From assembly GCF_029968015.1 (NCBI RefSeq), contig NZ_JASCIS010000007.1, positions 124,001 through 188,000 of the forward strand: a stretch of 64,000 bases of DNA. Reading direction: 5' to 3'. A program made the position numbers and the translations under genes. Shown here one piece after another: positions 58,427 through 64,000 of the stretch. Below the pieces are notes generated by a model that was not told the origin of the DNA, made no database searches, and saw only the letters and a list, made by a program, of their open reading frames with translations. Source of the stretch: Streptomyces luteolus. GTDB taxonomy: Bacteria; Actinomycetota; Actinomycetes; Streptomycetales; Streptomycetaceae. Within the stretch, counting starts at the first letter, position 1; the number at the start of each line of letters is the position of its first letter.

Positions 58427-58459
58427 CCCGGTGTAGCCCGGTGTAGCCCGGTGTAGCCC
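58417..58459. repeat. Four 10-base repeats at the parC stop codon
   Basis: CCCGGTGTAG occurs four times in a row from 58417. The first copy contains the parC stop TAG, so loss of one copy would not change the protein. The array touches the stop codon of the convergent CobW gene. Confidence 0.9.
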
Positions 58460-59640
58460 TAATCCGCCGATTCGGGCTCCAGGCTCTCGGCCTGGGGCTC
58501 GGGCTCGGGCTCGCGTTCGTCCACGTACCGCAGGATGCCCCACATGACCTCTTCGAGGCCGGCGTCCTGCGGTTGGTCGTCGCGGCAGTGCTCCAGGGCG
58601 GTGCGCAGGGCGGGGCCGTCGACGCCGGAGCCGATGAGCACGAGCTGCGTGCCGTGCTCGGCGTCGCGGGGCCACGGCTCCGGGTAGAAGCGCAGGACGC
58701 GGCCGACGGCGTGCAGGGTGTAGCGGTTGCGCGGGTCGTACGGGCCGAAGTCGACAAATCCCTTGATGCGGTAGAGCCCTTCGGGCCGCCCGTCGAGGAA
58801 GTCGAGGAGACGGCGGGGGTGCAGGGCGACGCCAGAGGCGAAGGAGACGCTGTCGTAGGCGGCGTGCAGGTGGACGTGGCGGTGCTCCCCGCGGAGGCCG
58901 CCCTCGTCGGGCGCGTCGTCGCCGGGCAAATCGCCGGTCAGCTCGTCGGTCAGGTCGTCGGACAGCTCGTCGGGCAGGTCGCCGTCGGGCAGGTCCCCTT
59001 CGGGCAGGTCGTCGAAGGACAGCTGCCCGAAGCGCTCCCCCTTGGGCTTGCCGTCGAAGAGCAGCTCCGGGTCGATCCGTCCGTACGTCGACTCGACGAC
59101 CGCTGCCCCGTCCGCGAACCCCTCCACGCTCGCGCGCAACCCCGGCAGGGCGCCCACGTCGACCCGGTCGGTCTTGTTGAGGACGACGAGGTCGGCGAGG
59201 GCGAGATGCCGCTCGATCTCGGGGTGCCTCTCCCGGGTGGCGTCGAACTCGGCGGCGTCGACGACCTCGACGAGCCCGCCGTACACGATGTTCGGGTTGT
59301 CGCTGGCGAGCAGCATGCGCACCAGTTCCTGCGGCTCGGCCAGGCCGCTCGCCTCGATGACGATCACGTCGAGGCCGACGGAGGGGCGGGTCAACTTCTC
59401 CAGGTACGCGTCGAGTTCACTGCCGTCGACGGCACAGCACAGGCAGCCGTTGCCGAGCGAGACGGTGGAACCCACCTGCCCGGCGACCGACATGGCGTCG
59501 ATCTCGATGGCGCCGAAGTCATTGACGACGACGCCGATGCGGTTGCCGCCGCTGTGCTTCAGGAGCTGGTTGAGGAGGGTCGTCTTGCCGGACCCCAGAA
59601 ACCCCGCGAGGACGACGACGGGGATCTGCCGCTTGCTCAC
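58459..59640 (-). CDS. CobW/COG0523-family GTPase (putative metal chaperone)
   Basis: A 393-residue protein from GTG 59640. The Walker A motif GFLGSGKTT lies at 13-21, followed by the family's metal site GCLCC at 65-69, and NKTD for guanine. An insertion of repeated DLPEGDLPDGDLPDE/LTDELTGDL residues (about 240-280) is followed by a histidine-rich GEHRHVHLHAAYDS, then the CobW C-terminal domain (GLYRIKGFVDFG, EPWPRDAEHGTQLVLIGSGV). The family inserts or delivers zinc, cobalt or other metals; the metal here is not known. No Zur-type box was recognised upstream. Confidence 0.92.
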   Translation of the reverse strand: MSKRQIPVVVLAGFLGSGKTTLLNQLLKHSGGNRIGVVVNDFGAIEIDAMSVAGQVGSTVSLGNGCLCCAVDGSELDAYLEKLTRPSVGLDVIVIEASGLAEPQELVRMLLASDNPNIVYGGLVEVVDAAEFDATRERHPEIERHLALADLVVLNKTDRVDVGALPGLRASVEGFADGAAVVESTYGRIDPELLFDGKPKGERFGQLSFDDLPEGDLPDGDLPDELSDDLTDELTGDLPGDDAPDEGGLRGEHRHVHLHAAYDSVSFASGVALHPRRLLDFLDGRPEGLYRIKGFVDFGPYDPRNRYTLHAVGRVLRFYPEPWPRDAEHGTQLVLIGSGVDGPALRTALEHCRDDQPQDAGLEEVMWGILRYVDEREPEPEPQAESLEPESAD

Positions 59641-60004
59641 ACTGCGCCTTTCGTACGGAACTGCCCTTGACCTCACCGGCCGCGCACCGGTCAGGCCCTC
59701 GCCAGGATAAGTGCGCCCCTCGACGCGCTCCCGAGTGGCACCGAAGCCACGGCCCGTAGGCCCCCGGGGGCGCGATGTGAACGATTGTTTGCGGCGTACG
59801 CGGGCACACATGGGGAACGGCGCCGGTTGTAAAGACATTCGCATGCCTCCGTGCGCCACCACCTCTCTGCTCCGCCTCCAGCCGATCAACGCCGCTCGGC
59901 ATCCTGGGAGGCGGCAAGCGCGCCGCCCACCGCTCGCCGGTCCCGCTCCCCGTCGACCCGCACACCCGACGCCCGGCGGACGGTCGCCCGACTCGGGGGT
60001 TGAC
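59641..60004. promoter_or_regulatory. Divergent region between CobW and DUF6082 genes
   Basis: A 364-base gap. It holds the CobW ribosome-binding site (AAAGG on the reverse strand) and a relatively AT-rich patch at about 59775-59840 (GATTGTTTGCGG, GTAAAGACATTCGCATG). No gene or known operator was identified. Confidence 0.4.
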
Positions 60005-60670
60005 ATGGCCACACAGAACTCCGGAACGCGCGGTATCGGCTCCACGGCCGCCCGCGCCCTCGCCGTGGGCGCGTTCGTAGTCCTCACCGTCAGAGAGCTG
60101 CGCCTCGCGAAACGACGGCACACGGAGCTGCGCACCGCCGAACTGCGGTACGCGGAGCTGCGCACCGCCGAACTGCGGCACACCGAGCTGCGCAACGCCG
60201 AATTGCGGTACGCGGAGCGGCAGTACGCCGAACTGCGGCAGCGGCTCGAACGGCTGGAGCAGGCGGAGCTCCGCCAGCACCACACCGACCTCACGAACCA
60301 GCACCGGCTCCAGCTCGAACTGCTCACCACCGCCATGAGCGATCCGGATCTCGCCGCCGTCCTCAGCACGATCGACGCGCCGCCGACGACCCGCCGCCAG
60401 TACCTCTTCGCCAACGCGATCTACACGAACGCCCTGCACGCGTACCGCGTCGGCAACGTCAGCCTCGAAGGGCTCCACGGCCATCTGCGGGTGACCTGCC
60501 AGAACAGCATCTTCCGGGACTACTGGGCGGCCACCCGCGAGCAGCGCGCCAGCCTCAAGGCCTCGTCGGACGAGGCGAAGGTGGGACGCATGGTGGACGA
60601 CCTCATCCACGACCTGGAGGAGGCGGAGACGGACGAGTGGTGGGTGGTGGGGGAACCGCCGGTGGAATAG
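60005..60670 (+). CDS. DUF6082 protein with AELRx pentapeptide repeats
   Basis: A 221-residue protein from ATG 60005. A possible membrane helix lies at about 15-30 (AARALAVGAFVVLTV). Residues about 33-90 are a run of AELR-x units (ELRTAELRYAELRTAELRHT), a strongly charged helix likely to form a coiled coil. The DUF6082 part follows: QHHTDLTNQHRLQLELLTTA, DPDLAAVL, RRQYLFANAIYTNALHAYRV, and SIFRDYWAATREQR. These proteins are frequent and variable in Streptomyces; function unknown. Confidence 0.82.
   Translation: MATQNSGTRGIGSTAARALAVGAFVVLTVRELRLAKRRHTELRTAELRYAELRTAELRHTELRNAELRYAERQYAELRQRLERLEQAELRQHHTDLTNQHRLQLELLTTAMSDPDLAAVLSTIDAPPTTRRQYLFANAIYTNALHAYRVGNVSLEGLHGHLRVTCQNSIFRDYWAATREQRASLKASSDEAKVGRMVDDLIHDLEEAETDEWWVVGEPPVE
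60112..60250 (+). repeat. 15-base repeats encoding AELRx units
   Basis: About eight copies of a GCGGAGCTGCGCACC/GCCGAACTGCGGCAC-type 15-base unit run in frame in the DUF6082 gene. They encode the pentapeptide repeat helix. Confidence 0.85.
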
Positions 60671-60786
60671 CGGGAGTTGAGGCCCTGGCCCGCGCCCCCC
60701 ACATGGACTACAGCGCGTCGATGGCACATGCCCCGAGGGGCTACCCTTGCCCCGCCCTTACCTCAACTCCAAGGACCGGGGTCCCC

Positions 60787-61023
60787 TTGAAGATCGTGCG
60801 TCGCATCGGCGCGTCTCCTCGTGAGCGCGGCAGTCTCTCCGGCGAGACCTGTCCGGACATTTTCGAGCTGAGCGACGGGAACTTCGCCGTCATCGGTACG
60901 GAGGCCACAGCGACGCTCGACGCCGAACTTCCCGCCGACGCCGCCCGCGCCGACCACGAGCGGATCGTGGTGATCAGCCGGGAGACGCTGGTGCGGGCGA
61001 AGGCGGACATCCCCGAGGCCTGA
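60787..61023 (+). CDS. Small conserved hypothetical protein, 78 residues
   Basis: Starts at TTG 60787, or GTG 60796, and reads KIVRRIGASPRERGSLSG, then ETCPDIFELSDGNFAVIGTE and ERIVVISRETLVRAKADIPE. I recall similar small proteins in many Streptomyces genomes, often beside other regulators, as well as the ending around ISRETLVRAK. Single Cys residue in ETCPD. No function can be proposed. It follows the DUF6082 gene by 116 bases. Confidence 0.75.
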   Translation: MKIVRRIGASPRERGSLSGETCPDIFELSDGNFAVIGTEATATLDAELPADAARADHERIVVISRETLVRAKADIPEA

Positions 61024-61043
61024 GGTCGGGAAGCGAGCTGCCG

Positions 61044-61091
61044 GAACGCATCACTCCGGCACCCATAACGCATCACTCCGGCACCCATATC
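61044..61091 (+). repeat. Direct repeat after the 78-residue gene
   Basis: AACGCATCACTCCGGCACCC followed by ATA occurs twice in tandem. It lies in the short gap before the convergent LacI-family gene. Confidence 0.85.
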
Positions 61092-61185
61092 GTGCAATTT
61101 CTCGACAAGTAAGCGTCAGGAACACAACTGGTCGGGCTCATGCCCTACGGGTACTCCGTACTCCTCACCCCGAGGCGCCGCCCGC

Positions 61186-62196
61186 TCACCCGCGCGGCGC
61201 TTGGCCGGTCGACCCTCGTACCACCAACTCCGGCTCGAAGAGCAGCTCTTCGGTCGGCACCGAGCTGCCGCCGATCTGCAGGGCGAGCAGCTCGACCGCC
61301 GCGCGGCCCATCGCCTCGATCGGCTGGCGGACCGTCGTCAGCGGGGGCTCGGTGCAGTTCATGAACGCCGAGTCGTCGAAGCCGACCACGGACACCTCGC
61401 CGGGTACGTCGAGGCCGCGCCGTCGCGCCGCGCGCACGGCACCGAGCGCGATCGGGTCGCTGGCGCAGATGATCCCGGTGACGCCGCGCTCCAACAGCCT
61501 TGCGGCCGCGGCCTGTCCGCCCTCCAGGGAGAACATCGCCCGCGCCACGTACTCGTCCGGCAGCCGCCCGCCGCCCGCATCGGCCGCCGCCCGCGCGGCC
61601 GCGAGCTTGCGCTGGGACGGCTGATGGTCGGCCGGGCCGAGGACGAGGCCGATGCGCTCATGGCCGAGCGAGGACAGATGCCGCCAGGACTGCTCGACCG
61701 CGACCGCGTCGTCGCAGGAGACGCCGGGAAACCCGAGGTGCTCGATGGCCGCGTTGACCAGGACCACCGGAATCTTGCGGTCCGCGAGCAGGCGGTAGTG
61801 GTCGTGCGGAGCGTCCGCCTGCGCGTAGAGCCCGCCCGCGAACACCACGCCGGACACCTGCTGTTGGAGCAGCAGCTGCACATAGTCCGCCTCGGACACA
61901 CCCCCCTTGGTCTGCGTGCACAGGACCGGGGTGAGGCCCTGCTGCGCGAGGGCACCGCCGATGACCTCGGCGAACGCCGGGAAGATCGGGTTCTGCAACT
62001 CCGGAAGGACCAGGCCGACGAGCCGGGCGCGCTCCCCCCGCAACTGCGTCGGACGCTCGTACCCCAGCACGTCCAGCGCGGAGAGCACGGCCTCGCGGGT
62101 GGCCTCGGAGACGCCGGGCTTGTTGTTGAGCACCCGGCTGACCGTGGCCTCGCTGACCCCGACCTTCTTGGCCACCTGAGCAAGTCGTCGCGTCAT
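61186..62196 (-). CDS. LacI-family transcriptional regulator
   Basis: A 336-residue regulator. The N-terminal HTH and hinge read RLAQVAKKVGVSEATVSRVL and NNKPGVSEATREAVLSALD. The periplasmic-binding-protein-like core has LVGLVLPELQNPIFPAFAEV, LVLGPADHQPSQRKLAAARA and VVGFDDSAFMNCTEPPLTTV. It is likely a sugar-responsive repressor. A perfect 11-base inverted repeat starts at its own start codon, so it probably represses itself. Its regulated sugar genes are not next to it in this window. Confidence 0.93.
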   Translation of the reverse strand: MTRRLAQVAKKVGVSEATVSRVLNNKPGVSEATREAVLSALDVLGYERPTQLRGERARLVGLVLPELQNPIFPAFAEVIGGALAQQGLTPVLCTQTKGGVSEADYVQLLLQQQVSGVVFAGGLYAQADAPHDHYRLLADRKIPVVLVNAAIEHLGFPGVSCDDAVAVEQSWRHLSSLGHERIGLVLGPADHQPSQRKLAAARAAADAGGGRLPDEYVARAMFSLEGGQAAAARLLERGVTGIICASDPIALGAVRAARRRGLDVPGEVSVVGFDDSAFMNCTEPPLTTVRQPIEAMGRAAVELLALQIGGSSVPTEELLFEPELVVRGSTGQAPRG

Positions 62197-62227
62197 GAAC
62201 GCAAGATTAGCGAAAGTCTTGCGTTCA
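62196..62227. promoter_or_regulatory. Putative LacI operator at the regulator's start codon
   Basis: Perfect inverted repeat: TGAACGCAAGA (62196-62206), ten-base spacer, TCTTGCGTTCA (62217-62227). A further TTTTGCAGGAT follows. The core CTTGCG/CGCAAG resembles LacI/MalR-type half sites. It overlaps the translation start. Confidence 0.85.
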
Positions 62228-62265
62228 TTTTGCAGGATTGTGCGAACTCAGGCCCTTAGACTCCG

Positions 62266-62307
62266 ACTCCCCACTCCCCACTCCCCACTCCCCACTCCCC
62301 ACTCCCC
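62266..62307 (+). repeat. Six 7-base tandem repeats (ACTCCCC)
   Basis: Six exact copies of ACTCCCC lie between the LacI operator and the iron-box-like site. The array is close to the start of the next gene, so its length might affect promoter spacing. Confidence 0.93.
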
Positions 62308-62310
62308 ACC

Positions 62311-62329
62311 TCAGGCTAGGCTCACCTGT
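62311..62329. promoter_or_regulatory. Iron-box-like (DmdR/DtxR-type) palindrome
   Basis: TCAGGCTAGGCTCACCTGT matches the 19-base Streptomyces iron box TTAGGTTAGGCTAACCTAA at 14 positions, including the central TAGGCT. It ends immediately before the GTG start of the next gene, so binding would block a leaderless or short-leader transcript. Confidence 0.7.
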
Positions 62330-63406
62330 GTGAGTACGTGCGCCACCGCCTCCCGGGACCTGGACGAACCCGTCGCCGGCACCGCCGCCACCGCGAGGAC
62401 CTGGCTCCTCCTCGAACAGTCCGGCCCCTGGGGCGCCAAGGCCCTCACCTCCAGCCACCTGGACCCGGACCTGGGCCGCGCCCTGGAAGCCGCCGCCGAG
62501 GGCACCGGCGTACGCGTCGCCCTGATCCGCCGCCCCGGCCGCCACGCGGACTGCCACACCGCGGCCCGTCGGCAGGTGTTCGCGGCCCACGTCGACCCCC
62601 GTTCCGCGAGCACCTGGCTGCACAGCGCGGTCATCGACGACCCGGCGCGGCTGCTCCGGCTGGACTTCACCGCCCTCGGCAAGGGCGACCACCGCAGCTT
62701 CGACCGGGCCCTCGACGCCGCTCCGCACACCGGCGCACCCCTCGCCCTCGTCTGCACCAACGGCAAGCGGGACCGCTGCTGCGCCCTGCTCGGCCGCCCG
62801 CTCGCCGCCGAGCTGACCGCCGTCGGCGAGCCCGGCGTCTGGGAGGTCACCCACCTCGGCGGCCACCGTTTCTCCCCCACGCTGCTGGTGCTCCCGTACG
62901 GATACGCGTACGGGCGGGTCGGCACCGACGAGGTGCGCCGGGTGCTCGCGGCGGCCCGTGAAGGACGCGTCGTCGTGGACGGGTGCCGGGGCGGCTCCGC
63001 CTGGGAGCGGCCGGGGCAGGCGGCGGAGCTCGCGGTGCGCAGGGCGAGCGGCGAGGACCGGGCGGGGGTGCTGTCTGTGGTACGTACCACGGACGCCGGT
63101 GGCGGCGCCCGTACGCCGGGGGCCGCGCCGCGCTGGGATGTGGTCGTGGCACATGTGGACGGGCGCCGCTGGCGGGTCACGGTCGCCCAGGGCGCCTCGC
63201 TGCCCCCGCGCCCGGAGAGCTGCGGCGCCGCACTCGGTACACCAGGCCGCATGGACGTGATCGCCGTGCGACCGGATCCCGTACCGGCCGGACCGGGCCC
63301 TTCGCTGACCGGCGGCACCGCCCCGCAGGCCGCCGCCTCGACCGGGACCCGGCAGGCTCAGCGCACGGCACCCCTGTCCGTGACCTGGACGGGCTTTGAC
63401 CGCTGA
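62330..63406 (+). CDS. Sucrase/ferredoxin-like (Suc_Fer-like) thioredoxin-fold protein
   Basis: A 358-residue protein from GTG 62330. The family's thioredoxin-like, iron-sulfur-type features are visible: TWLLLEQSGPWGAKAL near the start, a cysteine in RHADCH, then LVCTNGKRDRCCALLGRPLA and HLGGHRFSPTLLVLPYGYAY. The last 110 residues (VVVAHVDGRRWRVTVAQGAS, SCGAALG) form a second domain with one conserved cysteine. An iron-box-like palindrome touches the start codon, so expression should rise under iron limitation, consistent with a redox role in iron metabolism. The exact reaction is unknown. Confidence 0.88.
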   Translation: MSTCATASRDLDEPVAGTAATARTWLLLEQSGPWGAKALTSSHLDPDLGRALEAAAEGTGVRVALIRRPGRHADCHTAARRQVFAAHVDPRSASTWLHSAVIDDPARLLRLDFTALGKGDHRSFDRALDAAPHTGAPLALVCTNGKRDRCCALLGRPLAAELTAVGEPGVWEVTHLGGHRFSPTLLVLPYGYAYGRVGTDEVRRVLAAAREGRVVVDGCRGGSAWERPGQAAELAVRRASGEDRAGVLSVVRTTDAGGGARTPGAAPRWDVVVAHVDGRRWRVTVAQGASLPPRPESCGAALGTPGRMDVIAVRPDPVPAGPGPSLTGGTAPQAAASTGTRQAQRTAPLSVTWTGFDR

Positions 63407-63479
63407 CCCGCTCGACGCCGTACCGTTTCTGCATGAACGCAGTACTCCCCCGGGGTCCCGGCCGGAAGGCGCCGTCGCC

Positions 63480-64000
63480 GTGAGCGGTGGGCGCAGGATG
63501 CGCATCGGCCTGCCGCGGCGGGTCTTCTCGCAGGTGCTGATGATGCAGCTGGCGATCGCCGCGGGCGTCGCGGTGCTCGCCACCGGCCTGTTCCTGGCGC
63601 CGCTGAGCGATCAGCTCGACGACCAGGCGATGCGCCGCGCCCTCGCCATCGCGCAGACCACGGCGGCGCAGCCGCAGGTCGTCGAGGACCTGACCGGGAG
63701 CAGGCCAAGGCCGGACGGCCCCGTCCAGGCCGAGGCCGAGCGGATCCGGAAGGCGACCGGCGCCGAGTACATCGTGATCATGAACGAGCGCGGAGTGCGC
63801 TGGTCGCACTCCAACCCGGCCGAGGTCGGCAAGGTGGTCTCCACCGACCCCAGCGAGGCGCTCGCCGGCCGCGACGTCATGGAGATCGACGACGGCACCC
63901 TCGGCCGCTCCGCCCGCGGCAAGGTGCCGCTGCGCGAGGCGGACGGGGACATCGTCGGCGCGGTCTCGGTCGGCATCGAGTACGACAGCGTCCGCGACCG
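63480..64000 (+). CDS. Sensor histidine kinase of CitA/DcuS type, N-terminal part (cut by window edge)
   Basis: The frame from GTG 63480 (alternative ATG 63498) encodes at least 173 residues. A membrane helix lies at about 18-42 (SQVLMMQLAIAAGVAVLATG). An extracellular sensor domain follows with DDQAMRRALAIAQTTAAQPQ, GAEYIVIMNERGVRWSHSNP, DVMEIDDGTLGRSARGKVPL and GAVSVGIEYDSV. This is the PAS-like periplasmic sensor of citrate/C4-dicarboxylate kinases. The second helix and the kinase domain lie beyond the window. The protein is probably paired with a CitB-type regulator. Confidence 0.88.
   Translation, partial: MSGGRRMRIGLPRRVFSQVLMMQLAIAAGVAVLATGLFLAPLSDQLDDQAMRRALAIAQTTAAQPQVVEDLTGSRPRPDGPVQAEAERIRKATGAEYIVIMNERGVRWSHSNPAEVGKVVSTDPSEALAGRDVMEIDDGTLGRSARGKVPLREADGDIVGAVSVGIEYDSVRD

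Noticed and set aside
55895..58675. Open frame of more than 900 codons opposite parC
   Set aside because: It mirrors the parC codons, has an Arg/His/Leu-rich composition and no recognisable domain. ParC is fully supported on the other strand.
63433..63483. Leader peptide of 16 residues before the sensor kinase
   Set aside because: The frame starting MNAVLPRGPG overlaps the kinase start as GTGA, but it has no ribosome-binding site that I can see and may be chance.

Overview
The window comes from a Streptomyces-type actinomycete chromosome. The base composition is very GC-rich, third codon positions are strongly GC, GTG starts are common, and several families are typical of the genus (SepH, CutRS, DUF3159, DUF3710, DUF4193, DUF5998, DUF6082). 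A DasR-type operator lies before ptsH, and there is a c-di-AMP leader before an M23 peptidase. From memory, the gene order from about 13 kb to the right end resembles the S. coelicolor region that carries parC, ptsH, sepH, cutRS, dut and kdpE, so most of the window looks like conserved core. No rRNA, tRNA, CRISPR array or insertion sequence was recognised.

Layout. Positions 1-7809 hold an accessory carbohydrate locus: a divergent DeoR-type regulator (cut by the window edge), an ABC sugar importer without its own ATPase, a large secreted multidomain protein and a DapA-family aldolase. Positions 7810-11200 are a gene graveyard (subtilase, NTF2-like, MFS and sodium:solute symporter remnants) around one intact secreted esterase/PHB-depolymerase-like gene. 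A TetR regulator and a peroxiredoxin follow, each with a matching palindromic site upstream. Positions 13-23 kb carry an rRNA-type methyltransferase and a potassium theme: a KimA-like transporter, two TrkA subunits and the KdpDE two-component system without kdpFABC.

Positions 23-38.6 kb hold housekeeping genes: dut, a hotdog thioesterase, cutRS, an inositol monophosphatase-family gene, hemH, an MFS exporter overlapping an FAD oxidase, sepH and a rhodanese. An island at about 39.6-44.0 kb carries a STAND-type ATPase, a frameshifted QueD/PTPS-like gene and a membrane protein. Core genes resume with tdk, a phosphodiesterase, a PatA-like acetyltransferase/acyl-CoA synthetase fusion, ptsH, a FadR-type regulator, the riboswitch-controlled M23 peptidase, a heterodimer-type M16 pair, parC and a CobW GTPase. 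The right end has a DUF6082 protein, a LacI regulator with its operator, a sucrase/ferredoxin-like gene next to an iron-box-like palindrome, and the start of a CitA-type sensor kinase.

The most unusual items are the secreted enzyme locus, the STAND ATPase/QueD pair, the paired TetR/peroxiredoxin operators, the iron-box-like site, and many short tandem repeats that sit on gene ends or inside linkers. Everything here was read by eye, so family assignments rest on motifs and remembered family features, not on database searches.
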